A stretch of DNA of 64,000 nt from assembly GCF_965279055.1 (NCBI RefSeq), contig NZ_OZ257125.1, forward strand, positions 992,001-1,056,000, written 5' to 3'. Shown here piece after piece: positions 44,957 to 56,074 of this stretch (the first letter of the stretch is position 1; every line of letters begins with the position of its first letter). Source of the DNA: Hydrocarboniphaga sp965279055 (GTDB lineage Bacteria > Pseudomonadota > Gammaproteobacteria > Nevskiales > Nevskiaceae). The position numbers were made by a program, and so were the translations under genes. The notes beneath the pieces are model-generated. The model worked only from the letters and a program-made list of their open reading frames with translations, had not been told where the DNA came from and did not search any database.

Positions 44957-46615
44957 TTACCTGGCTCCGATGCCGAGCACGCGGCCCGGCAGGATCGTCG
45001 GTACCGCCGTCGGCAGGGTCTGAGGATAGTCGAGCGTGTAATGCAGGCCGCGCGACTCGTGCCGCGCCAGCGCCGAGCGCACGATCAGATCGGCGCAGGC
45101 GGCCAGGTTGCGCAGCTCGATCAGGTGATGATCGACGCGGTAGTTGCCGTAGAAGTCCTGAATTTCCTGCTGCAGCAAGGTAATTCGATTGAGCGCGCGC
45201 ACCAGGCGTTTGGTGGTGCGAACGATGCCGACGTAGTCCCACATGAAGGTACGCAGCTCCAGCCAGTTGTGCGACACCACGACGTCCTCGTCCGAGTGCG
45301 ACACGCGCGATTCGTCCCAGGGTTTCAGCGGCCGCATCGGCGGCATCACCACCAGCGAATCGGCGATGTTGTCGGCGACGGCTTCGCCGAACACCAGGCA
45401 TTCGAGGATCGAGTTCGAGGCCAGGCGATTGGCGCCATGCAGGCCGGTGCAGGCGGTTTCGCCGGCCGCATAAAGACCTTCGACATCGGTGCGCCCGGCC
45501 AGATCGGTGAGCACGCCGCCGCAGGTGAAGTGCGCGGCCGGCACCACCGGTATCGGCTGCCTGGTGATGTCCAGGCCCAGCGCCGCGCAGTGCGCGTGAA
45601 TGCTCGGGAAATGTTCCTCGATGAAGCGGGCGTCCTTGTGCGTGATGTCCAGATGCACATGCGACAGGCCGAGACGCTTCATCTCGTGGTCGATCGCGCG
45701 CGCGACGATGTCGCGCGGCGCCAGCTCCTCGCGCGGATCGAAGCGCGGCATGAAGCGCTCGCCGGTGGTCGGCAGGCGCAGCACCGCGCCTTCGCCGCGC
45801 AGCGCCTCGCTGATCAGAAACGAGCGTGCGCCTTGTACCGGCGCGCTGCTGCCACCGTTGCCGCCCGCTGCAGTCAGGCCCGGGTTGTACAGAATCGTCG
45901 GGTGGAACTGCATGAATTCCATGTTGGCGACGCGGCAGCCTGCGCGCCAGGCCATCGCGATGCCGTCGCCGGACGCGCCGAACGGGTTGCTCGAATACAG
46001 GTACACCTGGTTGGCGCCGCCGCTGGCCAGCACCACGCACTGCGCCGGCACCGCCTCGACCCGCTTGCTCTTGCGGTCGTACAGATAGGCGCCGACGACA
46101 CGCTTGCGCTCGTCGTCGAGGATCAGGTCCAGCGAAATGGTTCGCTCGCGCACCGTGATCAGCGGATTGGCCGCCGCCAGGCCGGCGAGCGTGGTTTCGA
46201 CCGCGTGGCCGGTGGCGTCCGCGGCGTGGACCACGCGGCGGTGGCTGTGGCCGCCTTCGCGGGTCAGGTGCAGCTTGCTGTCGGCGGCGCCGGACTCGCG
46301 AGTGAAGTCGACGCCGCTCTCCTGCAGCCAGCGCACCACGCCGGGGCCGCGCTCGATGGTGAAGCGCACCGCCGCGTCGTCGCACAGGCCGGCGCCGGCG
46401 ACCAGGGTGTCGCGCACATGGGCCTCCAGCGAGTCGTCCTCGTCGAACACCGCGGAGATGCCGCCCTGGGCCCACAGCGTCGCGCCCGATTCCAGCTGGG
46501 CCTTGGACACCACGGTGCTGGCAATGCCGTGCCGGGCCAGCTTCAGCGCGCAGGTCAGGCCGGCGGCGCCGCTGCCGATGATCAGGACTTTCGAGGGGGC
46601 CGCGGGTTCACTCAT
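44957..46615 (-). CDS. nadB: L-aspartate oxidase
   Basis: 552 residues, close to the family's usual 530-550. KVLIIGSGAAGLTCALKLAR binds FAD; ATLWAQGGISAVFDEDDS and HFTCGGVLTDLAGRTDVEGL with ETACTGLHGANRLASNSILE are hallmarks. It oxidises aspartate to iminoaspartate, the first step of de novo NAD synthesis; no nadA or nadC is nearby. Divergent from rpoE, as in many gammaproteobacteria. Confidence 0.95.
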   Translation of the reverse strand: MSEPAAPSKVLIIGSGAAGLTCALKLARHGIASTVVSKAQLESGATLWAQGGISAVFDEDDSLEAHVRDTLVAGAGLCDDAAVRFTIERGPGVVRWLQESGVDFTRESGAADSKLHLTREGGHSHRRVVHAADATGHAVETTLAGLAAANPLITVRERTISLDLILDDERKRVVGAYLYDRKSKRVEAVPAQCVVLASGGANQVYLYSSNPFGASGDGIAMAWRAGCRVANMEFMQFHPTILYNPGLTAAGGNGGSSAPVQGARSFLISEALRGEGAVLRLPTTGERFMPRFDPREELAPRDIVARAIDHEMKRLGLSHVHLDITHKDARFIEEHFPSIHAHCAALGLDITRQPIPVVPAAHFTCGGVLTDLAGRTDVEGLYAAGETACTGLHGANRLASNSILECLVFGEAVADNIADSLVVMPPMRPLKPWDESRVSHSDEDVVVSHNWLELRTFMWDYVGIVRTTKRLVRALNRITLLQQEIQDFYGNYRVDHHLIELRNLAACADLIVRSALARHESRGLHYTLDYPQTLPTAVPTILPGRVLGIGAR

Positions 46616-46725
46616 GGTCTGGATTCGTTAGACTAGTGTGCTGGCCGCTCGGGGCGCGCGGTCTTAAGCATCATCAGTATTCATTTTATAGCGTTATAGA
46701 AAAGGCGAAGGCCGCGCGGCCGCGC

Positions 46726-47298
46726 ATGAGCGAAGAACTAGTAGACGAACAGTTGGTCGAGCGCGCCCAGCAAGGTGACAAGCGCGCCTTTGAGTTGCTG
46801 GTCCGCAAGTACCAATACAAGATCATTCAGCTGGTCAGCCGGCTGGTGGGCGACGCCGATGCGCCGGACGTCGCCCAGGAAACCTTCATCAAGGCCTACC
46901 GCGCGCTCAACGGCTTCCGCGGCCAGAGCGCCTTCTACACCTGGCTGTACCGCATCGGCATCAATACCGCGAAGAACTACATCGTCGCCCGCGGCCGGCG
47001 GCCTTCCAACCAGGACATCGACGTCGGCGACGCCGAGCAATACGGCCATACCGAGCAGCTGTCGGACGCGGACACCCCCGAGTCGCTGCTGTTGTCCGAC
47101 GAGCTCAAGCGCAAGGTCGGCGAGACCATCGCCAAGCTGCCGCCGGACCTGCGCCAGGCGATCACGCTGCGCGAGCTCGACGGCCTGTCCTACGAGGAGA
47201 TCGCCGAGGTCATGAACTGCCCGATCGGCACGGTGCGCTCGCGCATCTTCCGCGCGCGCGAGGCGATCGACGCCGTCGTGCAACCGATGCTGGGTTGA
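46726..47298 (+). CDS. rpoE: RNA polymerase sigma-E factor
   Basis: 190 residues from the ATG at 46726 (MSEELVDEQLVERAQQGDKR). Sigma region 2 (FELLVRKYQYKIIQLVSRLV, DVAQETFIKAYRALNGFRG, FYTWLYRIGINTAKNYIVAR) and region 4 (LPPDLRQAITLRELDGLSYE, IAEVMNCPIGTVRSRIFRAR) are complete. Sigma-E directs the envelope-stress regulon and is held by RseA, encoded next. Confidence 0.97.
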   Translation: MSEELVDEQLVERAQQGDKRAFELLVRKYQYKIIQLVSRLVGDADAPDVAQETFIKAYRALNGFRGQSAFYTWLYRIGINTAKNYIVARGRRPSNQDIDVGDAEQYGHTEQLSDADTPESLLLSDELKRKVGETIAKLPPDLRQAITLRELDGLSYEEIAEVMNCPIGTVRSRIFRAREAIDAVVQPMLG

Positions 47299-47357
47299 AC
47301 GGTCCCCGCCACGTGTAAAGTTTTTGCACCATCGGGCAGTACAATTTGTAACAACCC

Positions 47358-47385
47358 GGAACTAAGTTCTCAAAAAGTGGTTTAG
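47358..47385 (+). promoter_or_regulatory. weak sigma-E-like promoter candidate before rseA
   Basis: GGAACT at 47358-47363 equals the sigma-E -35 core, with TTTAG 17 bases downstream as a poor -10. It lies also in a short palindrome, GAACTAAGTTC. It suggests an internal autoregulated promoter for rseA and mucD. Confidence 0.3.
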
Positions 47386-47439
47386 CCTGTATCCACGCTT
47401 AATTGCGAACCGTTGTACCGTCCCACAGGTCCCGAACGC

Positions 47440-48087
47440 ATGTCCCAAGAATCTCTGTCTGCCCTGGTTGATGGCGAATGCAGCGATGCCGAGCTGGATC
47501 GGCTGCTGGCTGGCTTGGATGACGACACCGATCTCGCGCAGCGCTGGAGCCGCTGGCATCTGCGCCGCGACATCGCCGAAGGCGTCCGCTACGAGCCCGG
47601 CCAGGCCTGCATCTGCGCCGGCGTGATGGCCGCGCTGGAAGAACCCAGCAAGAGTGGCCGCGTCGTCGACATCGCCGCGTTCCGCCGCAAGCTGGTGGCG
47701 CTGCCTTGGAAGCCCCTGGTCGGCTTCGCCGCCGCCGCCTCGATGGGTGCCGCCGCGGTGCTGTTCCTGGCGCCGCAGCAGCACGGCCAGCCGTTCGACG
47801 GCGGCTCCGGTACCGGCGAAGGCGCGAGCGTGCGCGTCAGCAACCCGCTGGCCAACACCATCACCCTGCCGGGCGTGCGGTCCTCCGGCCGCCTTCAGGC
47901 GGTGTCGCTGGGCGGTGCTCAGTACAACAACACCAACAACGCCGGCACCACGTTCGCAGACGAGGAATACGCCGCGCTGCTGCGCGATTACATCGCCAGC
48001 CGCAATGCCGCCTACGCCGACAGCAGCGCCAGCCTGCGCAACGCGCGCTTCGATTCGACCACGGCCGACAACTCGCCGCGCCAGTAA
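47440..48087 (+). CDS. rseA: anti-sigma-E factor RseA
   Basis: 215 residues from the ATG at 47440 (MSQESLSALVDGECSDAELD), the RseA N-terminal domain that binds sigma-E; WSRWHLRRDIAEGV fits. One membrane helix near residues 88-108 (FAAAASMGAAAVLFLA) is followed by a periplasmic part with low-complexity Asn/Thr. DegS and RseP would cleave it on envelope stress. An rseB gene, usual downstream, is not present. Confidence 0.9.
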   Translation: MSQESLSALVDGECSDAELDRLLAGLDDDTDLAQRWSRWHLRRDIAEGVRYEPGQACICAGVMAALEEPSKSGRVVDIAAFRRKLVALPWKPLVGFAAAASMGAAAVLFLAPQQHGQPFDGGSGTGEGASVRVSNPLANTITLPGVRSSGRLQAVSLGGAQYNNTNNAGTTFADEEYAALLRDYIASRNAAYADSSASLRNARFDSTTADNSPRQ

Positions 48088-48094
48088 GCTTTTC

Positions 48095-48178
48095 GCCCGC
48101 TCCCGACGGGAGCGGGCAAGCGTCCCAAACCTCTGAACCGGACCCGGATTGGCGTTTTTTGCCGCTCCGGGTTTCTTT
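48095..48178 (+). terminator. hairpins after rseA
   Basis: A perfect 10-bp stem (GCCCGCTCCC, loop GAC, GGGAGCGGGC; 48095-48117) has no T tail. A second stem ACCCGGA (48142-48148)/TCCGGGT (48166-48172) is followed by TTCTTTC, and so is the better intrinsic terminator. It probably separates rpoE-rseA from mucD in part. Confidence 0.6.
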
Positions 48179-48249
48179 CGTGGCCGACTCCCCTAGAATG
48201 AGGCGACATTTTGCGTCTGCCCCAAGCCGGATTCGGTAACTTGATTCCC

Positions 48250-49806
48250 ATGATTGAAGTTGCACGCCTGTCGCGCTGGCCCTCGGCCGCGACGGTCGCA
48301 TCGATGCTGCTGCTCGTCGCGGTATCCGCCTGCTCCAGGCCTTCTTCCACCGGCGGTTATCCGGATTTCGCCGATCTGGTCGAACGCGCCAGCCCCTCGG
48401 TCGTCAACATCAGCACGATTTCCGCCGGCCGCGCCGGTGGCAGCGCGGTGCCCGGTACCGGCGAGACGCCGCCGGACACGCAGAACGCGCCCGAATGGTT
48501 CCGCCGCTTTCTCGAGCAGAACGGCGGCTCCGAGACCCCCGACAACTCCACCGACGCCGATCCGGACGATCTGCCGCCGGGCGACGGCGTCGACGAGGGC
48601 GAGGCCGCGCCGGGTGCGCCGCAGCCGCTGGGCTCGGGCTTCATCCTGTGGGAAGACGGCTATATCCTGACCAATTACCACGTGGTGCAGGACGCCAAGG
48701 AAGTGATCGTGCGCCTGCTCGACCGGCGCCAGTTCACCGCGCAGGTGGTGGGCTCCGACGAGCGCGCCGATCTGGCACTGCTGAAGATCGAGGCCAAGGG
48801 CCTGCCGGCGGTCAAGATCGGCGACTTCGCCAAGCTGCGCCCCGGCCAGTGGGTGCTGGCGATCGGCTCGCCGTTCGGCTTCGACTACTCGGTCACGGCC
48901 GGCATCGTCTCGGCCAAGGGCCGTAACCTGATTTCCGAGCAGTACGTGCCGTTCGTGCAGACCGACGTCGCGATCAACCCGGGTAATTCCGGCGGCCCGC
49001 TGTTCAACCTCGAAGGCGAGGTGGTCGGGGTCAATTCGCAGATCTACTCGCAGAGCGGCGGCTACCAGGGCGTCAGCTTCTCGATCCCGATCGACGTCGC
49101 CGCCAAGGTCGCCAAGCAGCTCAAGGAGCACGGCCGCGTCACCCGCGGCTGGCTCGGCGTGGTGGTGCAGGAGGTCGATCGCAACCTGGCGCAGACCTTC
49201 GGCATGGAGCGCCCGGTCGGCGCGCTGGTCGCGCGGGTGATGCCCGGCAGCCCGGCCGAGAGCGCCGGCATCAAGGCCGGCGACGTGATCCTGAGCTTCA
49301 ACGGCGAGGAACTGCAGGTGTCGACGGCGCTGCCGCCGATGGTCGGCAATGCCGATCCCGGCGCGGTGGTGCCGCTGGTCATGCAGCGCGACGGCAAGAA
49401 AGTCACGATCAAGGTCGAAGTCGGCCAGCTCGACAACCAGGACCGCGAAGTCGCCGATGGCAGCGAAGCCGCGGCGCCGCCGGTGGGCAAGCCCGCGCCG
49501 GCGCCGGGCGTGCTGCCGCTGGGCCTGACCGTCAGCGAAATCCCGGACGACATCCGTCGCCACGCGCATCTGGTCGGTGCCGGCGTGCTGGTCGAGAACG
49601 TCACCGCCGGCGCGGCACAGCAGGCCGGCATCCGTCGCGGCGACATCCTGCAGTCGATCGCCGGCCAGGAAGTCGGCACGCCGCAGCGCCTGGGCGAAAT
49701 CGTCAGCCTGCTGACGCCGGGCGTGACCGTGCCGGTGCTGATCAATCGCGGCGGCGCGCCGTCGTTCCTGCCGCTGGACGTACCCGCCGCCGCGGTGCCG
49801 CGCTAA
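48250..49806 (+). CDS. mucD: periplasmic serine protease of the DegP/MucD family
   Basis: 518 residues from the ATG at 48250; the ribosome-binding site is weak and a TTG at 48241 is possible. N-terminal signal with lipobox-like VAVSACSRP. Trypsin-like domain with catalytic His (TNYHVV), Asp (ERADLALLKIE) and Ser (NPGNSGGPLFNL). Two PDZ domains follow (~300-390, RGWLGVVVQEVD; ~420-515, AGVLVENVTAGAAQQAGIRR). An unusual acidic insert (~85-120; DNSTDADPDDLPPGDGVDEG) lies before the protease core. It degrades or refolds misfolded envelope proteins as part of the sigma-E response. Confidence 0.94.
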   Translation: MIEVARLSRWPSAATVASMLLLVAVSACSRPSSTGGYPDFADLVERASPSVVNISTISAGRAGGSAVPGTGETPPDTQNAPEWFRRFLEQNGGSETPDNSTDADPDDLPPGDGVDEGEAAPGAPQPLGSGFILWEDGYILTNYHVVQDAKEVIVRLLDRRQFTAQVVGSDERADLALLKIEAKGLPAVKIGDFAKLRPGQWVLAIGSPFGFDYSVTAGIVSAKGRNLISEQYVPFVQTDVAINPGNSGGPLFNLEGEVVGVNSQIYSQSGGYQGVSFSIPIDVAAKVAKQLKEHGRVTRGWLGVVVQEVDRNLAQTFGMERPVGALVARVMPGSPAESAGIKAGDVILSFNGEELQVSTALPPMVGNADPGAVVPLVMQRDGKKVTIKVEVGQLDNQDREVADGSEAAAPPVGKPAPAPGVLPLGLTVSEIPDDIRRHAHLVGAGVLVENVTAGAAQQAGIRRGDILQSIAGQEVGTPQRLGEIVSLLTPGVTVPVLINRGGAPSFLPLDVPAAAVPR

Positions 49807-49808
49807 AC

Positions 49809-50057
49809 GTGGCCCTGCTGCTGCTGAGCCGTCCCGGCTGCCACCTGTGTGAGCAGCTGGTGACGGACCTGCTGACCACGTTCCCGGCGCTGGCGACGCA
49901 GATCAGCGAGGCCGACGTCGACAGCCGCGAGGACTGGCAGCGCCGCTGGGGGCTGAAGATCCCGGTGCTGCTGGACGCGGTCGATGGCGAGCCGGTGTGC
50001 TCGACGTTCTTCGATGCCGATGTGGTTGCGGAGTGGATACGCGACCGCGGTATCTAA
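49809..50057 (+). CDS. glutaredoxin-like (DUF836) protein
   Basis: 82 residues, GTG start three bases after the mucD stop. The thioredoxin-fold redox motif is SRPGCHLCEQL (CxxC), and IPVLLDAVDGEPV gives the cis-Pro. Often found between mucD and lepA in this group. It probably reduces disulphides in the cytoplasm; substrate unknown. Confidence 0.88.
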   Translation: MALLLLSRPGCHLCEQLVTDLLTTFPALATQISEADVDSREDWQRRWGLKIPVLLDAVDGEPVCSTFFDADVVAEWIRDRGI

Positions 50058-50083
50058 GCTGCATCGCCGACGCCTTTACAAAA

Positions 50084-50183
50084 CCCCGTTCGTCCCGAGT
50101 AGCCGCACAGCGGCGTATCGAGGGATCGGATCGCGGTCGGGCCCCTCGATACGCGCCTTCGGCGCTACTCGGGACGAACGGGG
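50084..50183. repeat. dispersed palindromic repeat, family A (two inverted copies)
   Basis: CCCCGTTCGTCCCGAGTAGC starts the first copy (50084-50125); the inverted one (50141-50183) ends CTACTCGGGACGAACGGGG. Both lie between the DUF836 gene and lepA. A partial family C unit (TCCGCCTGCGGGGGAGGGG) follows at about 50208. Confidence 0.85.
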
Positions 50184-50325
50184 TGGTTGGTGGCGGCCGG
50201 CTCGTTCCTCCGCCTGCGGGGGAGGGGCTGTCAGAGGGGAGGGAGCGGATTAGCCGGTATACTTCGCGCCTTGAATTCCCACCTTTTCTTGCTCCGCCAG
50301 CCGCGGCGGCGTGACCAGCGGTCTA

Positions 50326-52140
<1,815 letters not shown>

Positions 52141-52197
52141 AGCCGGGCTGGCCATTCGAGTTTTGTAGTCGTTTGCAGCAGGAGGCGGGGCGAAGCG

Positions 52198-53031
52198 ATG
52201 TCCGACGTACATTTTGATTTTGCGGTGCTGTTGACGGTACTGACGTTCGTCACCGGCCTCGGCTGGCTGGTCGACAAGCTGTGGCTGGCCCAGCGCCGCC
52301 GTGCGCTGATCGGCGGCGACGACAAGCCGGGCTGGATCATCGACTTCTGCCGCTCGTTCTTCCCGGTGATTTTCGCGGTACTGGTACTGCGCTCCTTCGT
52401 CGCCGAGCCGTTCCGGATTCCGTCGGAATCGATGCTGCCGACCCTGATCAAGGGCGACTTCATCCTGGTCAACAAATTCACCTACGGCCTGCGGGATCCG
52501 GTGTTCCATCACCGGTTCTTCGGCAACGGCGAGCCTGCGCGCGGCGACGTGGTGGTGTTCCGCTGGCCGCGCGATCCGTCCACCGATTTCATCAAGCGCA
52601 TCGTCGGCGTGCCCGGCGATCACCTGGTCTACAAGGACAAGACGCTGTACGTGAACGGCGTCGTTGCCAAGCTCGAAGCCGACGGCGTGTATGCCGCGTC
52701 GGGCTCTTCCAGCGACGTGCGGTACCGGCTGCGCGAGAACCTGAGCGGCGTCGAGCACCATATCCTCACCGATCCGAACCGCCCGGTGGATTCGCTGTGT
52801 GGTCCGGCCAGCAGCGGCGCCAACGAATCGCTGTGCGCCGGTGATGAACTGGTGCTGCCGCCGGGCCAGTATTTCGGCATGGGCGACAACCGCGACGGCA
52901 GCTTCGACAGCCGCGGCTGGGGCACGATCCCCGAAGCCAACCTGGTCGGCCGCGCGTTCTTCATCTGGATGAGCTGGGACGCGCAGAGCAAGCGCCCGTT
53001 CTTCTCGCGCATCGGCACGCCGATCCGCTGA
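52198..53031 (+). CDS. lepB: signal peptidase I
   Basis: 277 residues. The N-terminal helices anchor it in the inner membrane; FRIPSESMLPTLIKGDFILV holds the catalytic Ser and FIKRIVGVPGDHLVYKD the catalytic Lys; MGDNRDGSFDSRGWGTIPE is box E. Cleaves signal peptides of exported proteins in the periplasm. Confidence 0.96.
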   Translation: MSDVHFDFAVLLTVLTFVTGLGWLVDKLWLAQRRRALIGGDDKPGWIIDFCRSFFPVIFAVLVLRSFVAEPFRIPSESMLPTLIKGDFILVNKFTYGLRDPVFHHRFFGNGEPARGDVVVFRWPRDPSTDFIKRIVGVPGDHLVYKDKTLYVNGVVAKLEADGVYAASGSSSDVRYRLRENLSGVEHHILTDPNRPVDSLCGPASSGANESLCAGDELVLPPGQYFGMGDNRDGSFDSRGWGTIPEANLVGRAFFIWMSWDAQSKRPFFSRIGTPIR

Positions 53032-53039
53032 GCGCCGCG

Positions 53040-53432
53040 ATGCCGATCGCCAAACACCCGCGCAAGCAGGCTGGTCTGACCTTGATCAGCCTGCTGCTGG
53101 TGTTCGGCCTGATCGCGTTTTTTGCGACGTTGACGATCAAGATCCTGCCGCTGTATCTGAACCAGATGAAGATCGCGCGCGCGCTCGACGGCGTGTCCGA
53201 AGATCCGGAAGTCAGTGCCTCGGATGCAGCGAACATCCGCCTGCATCTGCAGCGTCGCTGGATCATCGAGCTGATCGACTTCGTCAAACCCGAAGACATC
53301 AAGATCCGCCGCAACAGCGAAGGCCGCGCGATGGTCTACGACTACGAGGCGCGCGCGCATCTGTTCTACAACATCGACGTCGTGGTGCATTTCACCGACG
53401 CGGTGCCGCTGCGCAACCCGACGATCGACTGA
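53040..53432 (+). CDS. DUF4845 membrane protein
   Basis: 130 residues; one N-terminal membrane helix (GLTLISLLLVFGLIAFFATL) with a type IV pilin-like start, then a periplasmic DUF4845 domain. The gene is common between lepB and rnc in gammaproteobacteria; function unknown. Confidence 0.92.
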   Translation: MPIAKHPRKQAGLTLISLLLVFGLIAFFATLTIKILPLYLNQMKIARALDGVSEDPEVSASDAANIRLHLQRRWIIELIDFVKPEDIKIRRNSEGRAMVYDYEARAHLFYNIDVVVHFTDAVPLRNPTID

Positions 53433-53445
53433 AGCCGCTGGCTCG

Positions 53446-54129
53446 ATGACGTCTCGCATCATCCAGAATCTCGGCGAAGCTCTCGGTTATCAGTTCAAGG
53501 ATCCGGCGCTGCTGTCGCAGGCATTGACCCATCGCTCGCATGCGCTCGTCAACAACGAGCGCCTCGAATTTCTCGGCGACGGCCTGATCAATTTCATCAT
53601 CGGCGAGAGCCTTTACCGGCTGCGTCCTTCGGCCGAGGAAGGCGCGTTGTCGCGCCTGCGCGCGAGCCTGGTGCGCGAAGAATCGCTGGCGCTGCTGGCA
53701 CGTGATCTGAAGCTCGGCGAGGCGATCAAGTTCGGCGAAGGCGAGCTCAAGAGCGGCGGCTGGCGGCGCGACTCTATCCTCGCCGATGCCTTCGAGGCGA
53801 TCGTCGGCGCGATCTTCCTGGACGGCGGTTTCGAGGCCGCGCGCGACGTCTGCCTGCGCCGCTTCGATGTGCTGCTGAACCAGTTGCCCGATCCGGAAAC
53901 CCTGAAAGATCCGAAGACGCGGCTGCAGGAATGGCTGCAGGCGCGCGGCCGGCCGCTGCCGGTGTACGAAGTGCTGTCCGAATCCGGCCCGCCGCACCGT
54001 CGCCAGTTCGTGGTCCGCAGCCGCCTGACCGACGCCGAGCTGACCACTGAAGCCTTCTCCAACAACCGCCGCGGCGCCGAGCAGAAAGCCGCCGAGCTGC
54101 TGCTGCAAAGGCTGATCGCGACGGCCTGA
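53446..54129 (+). CDS. rnc: ribonuclease III
   Basis: 227 residues. NERLEFLGDGLINFIIGESL is the RNase III signature with the acidic catalytic residues; DAFEAIVGAIFLDGGFEAAR supplies the second metal-binding Asp and Glu. The C-terminal dsRNA-binding domain is DPKTRLQEWLQARGRPLPVY to NRRGAEQKAAELLLQRLI. Cleaves double-stranded RNA in rRNA and mRNA processing. Confidence 0.96.
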   Translation: MTSRIIQNLGEALGYQFKDPALLSQALTHRSHALVNNERLEFLGDGLINFIIGESLYRLRPSAEEGALSRLRASLVREESLALLARDLKLGEAIKFGEGELKSGGWRRDSILADAFEAIVGAIFLDGGFEAARDVCLRRFDVLLNQLPDPETLKDPKTRLQEWLQARGRPLPVYEVLSESGPPHRRQFVVRSRLTDAELTTEAFSNNRRGAEQKAAELLLQRLIATA

Positions 54130-54165
54130 CGCTTGCCGACCGGCGGCGGCTGCGGTGGGGCCGCA

Positions 54166-54230
54166 GTCGCGGACAGGGTCCGCTCCTACACGAGCGATCC
54201 GTACCTGTAGGAGCGGACCCTGTCCGCGAC
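54166..54230. repeat. palindromic repeat, family B (25-bp perfect arms)
   Basis: GTCGCGGACAGGGTCCGCTC and five more bases (54166-54190) pair perfectly with 54206-54230 over a 15-base loop. It differs from the copy at 19840 by a few compensating changes, so the stem is kept although the sequence varies. Between rnc and era, where the transcript must pass through the hairpin. Confidence 0.9.
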
Positions 54231-54289
54231 CGAGAACCTGCACCATGGCACCGCGCTACAATGCCGCTTTATTGTGTACCGTGGTCCCC

Positions 54290-55174
54290 ATGCAAAGCGG
54301 CATCGTCACCATCATTGGCCGACCCAACGTCGGCAAATCCTCGATCCTGAATGCGCTGATCGGGCGCAAGGTCAGCATCGTCTCGCACAAGCCGCAGACC
54401 ACGCGGCACCGCATCCAGGGCGTGCTGCATCACGATCTTGGCCAGATCGTGTTCGTCGACACGCCGGGCCTGCATCGCGGCGAGAAAAAGGCGCTGAACA
54501 AGCTGATGAACCAAGCCGCTTCGGGCTCGATCCATGACGTCGACCTGGTGCTGTTCGTCGTCGAAGCCGGCGCGTTCCGCGATGAAGACCAGGCAGTGCT
54601 CGACAAGCTCAAGGACGTGACCGGCCCGGTGGCGCTGCTGGTCAACAAGATCGACCAGATGAAGAGCCGCGAACAGCTGCTGCCGGAGCTGGCCCGGCTC
54701 GGCGCGCTGCGCGAATTCGCGTTCGTGATGCCGGTGTCGGCGACCAAGGGCAGCAACCTCGACGCGCTGGTCGCCGAGATTTTCCGGCGCCTGCCGGAAG
54801 GCCCCGAGCTGTATCCGCCCGACATGGTCACCGGTTATGACCACGGCTTCGAAGCCAGCGAACTGATCCGCGAAAAACTCACCCGCGGTCTGCACCAGGA
54901 GCTGCCTTACTCGCTGACCGTGTCGATCGACAGCTACGAGCGCGAAGGCCGCTTGCGCCGGATCAACGCGACGATTTGGGTCGAACGCGAAGGCCAGAAG
55001 TCGATCGTGATCGGCGAAGAAGGCGCGAACCTGAAACGCGTCGGCACCTCGGCCCGGCGCGAGCTGGAACAGATCACCGGCGACAAGGTGTTTCTGAAAC
55101 TCTGGTGCAAGGTCAAGGAAAACTGGAGCGACGACATCAAGGCGCTGCGCCAGCTCGGTTTCGACACCGAGTAG
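54290..55174 (+). CDS. era: GTPase Era
   Basis: 294 residues from the ATG at 54290 (MQSGIVTIIGRPNVGKSSIL); a GTG at 54281 is possible. GTPase motifs GRPNVGKSS, DTPGLHRGE and NKIDQMKS are present, and the KH domain has IVIGEEGANLKRVGTSARRE. It binds 16S rRNA and takes part in 30S assembly. Confidence 0.96.
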   Translation: MQSGIVTIIGRPNVGKSSILNALIGRKVSIVSHKPQTTRHRIQGVLHHDLGQIVFVDTPGLHRGEKKALNKLMNQAASGSIHDVDLVLFVVEAGAFRDEDQAVLDKLKDVTGPVALLVNKIDQMKSREQLLPELARLGALREFAFVMPVSATKGSNLDALVAEIFRRLPEGPELYPPDMVTGYDHGFEASELIREKLTRGLHQELPYSLTVSIDSYEREGRLRRINATIWVEREGQKSIVIGEEGANLKRVGTSARRELEQITGDKVFLKLWCKVKENWSDDIKALRQLGFDTE

Positions 55175-55186
55175 TTTTCGAGCGCC

Positions 55187-55894
55187 ATGACCCGCGCACG
55201 CATCCAGCTGGCGCCGGGCCATGTGCTGCGTACCAGCCCGTACCGCGACACCAGCCTGCTGGTCGAGGCCTGGACTTATGACCACGGCCGCATCGGCCTG
55301 GTCGCGCGCGGCACTCGCGGCGCCAAGTCCAGAACCCGCGCGCTGCTGCAGCCGTTTCAGCCGCTGCTGATCTCATGGAACGAGCAGGGCGATCTCGGCG
55401 CGCTGACCGGCGTCGAAGCCGATGGTTTTCCGGTGAGCCTCAGCGGTGAGGCGATCTTCAGCGGCTGGTACTTGAATGAACTGCTGCTGCGCCTGCTGCA
55501 GCGCCACGACCCGCATCCGGCGCTGTATGCCGAGTACGTCAGCGCGCTGGCGCGGTTGCCGAGCTTGCTGGAACCGGCGCTGCGCATCTTTGAAAAGAAT
55601 CTGCTCAGCGAACTCGGCTACGGCCTGCAACTGCCGGACGACCTCGACGCCGACGCCGCGTATCACTACGACGCCGAGCAGGGCCCCATCGTCTGCGACG
55701 CCGAGGCCGTCGGCGCTTTCAGCGGCGCCAGCCTGATCGCGTTGCGCGACGAAGCTTTCGAAGCAGCCGACGGCTCGCGCCGCGCATTCAACGATGCACG
55801 CCGCCTGCTGCGCCTGAGCCTCAAGCCGCTACTCGGCGACCGCGAGCTGGAAGCCTCGCGCCTGCTGCGGGCACTGCGCGCGCGCGCATCTTGA
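55187..55894 (+). CDS. recO: DNA repair protein RecO
   Basis: 235 residues. The N-terminal OB fold (LAPGHVLRTSPYRDTSLLVE, HGRIGLVARGTRGAKSRT) and helical C-terminus (NELLLRLLQRHDPHPALYAE) are typical. It works with RecF/RecR to load RecA. Starts 12 bases after era; last gene of the operon. Confidence 0.94.
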   Translation: MTRARIQLAPGHVLRTSPYRDTSLLVEAWTYDHGRIGLVARGTRGAKSRTRALLQPFQPLLISWNEQGDLGALTGVEADGFPVSLSGEAIFSGWYLNELLLRLLQRHDPHPALYAEYVSALARLPSLLEPALRIFEKNLLSELGYGLQLPDDLDADAAYHYDAEQGPIVCDAEAVGAFSGASLIALRDEAFEAADGSRRAFNDARRLLRLSLKPLLGDRELEASRLLRALRARAS

Positions 55895-56074
55895 CCCGAG
55901 CGCGCCGCCGGTCGGCGCAGCGCCTGCGTACATCCCGCGCCGCGGATGCGCGTCCGCGCGGCGCGCTACAAATCGTTACACGAATGCCTTACATTGCGAT
56001 GCCGACCGCGCGCAGTTGCGGCGGCATGGGGTTTTAGACCGGGCGCTAAGCCCAACACACTCTGGGGAGAGACA

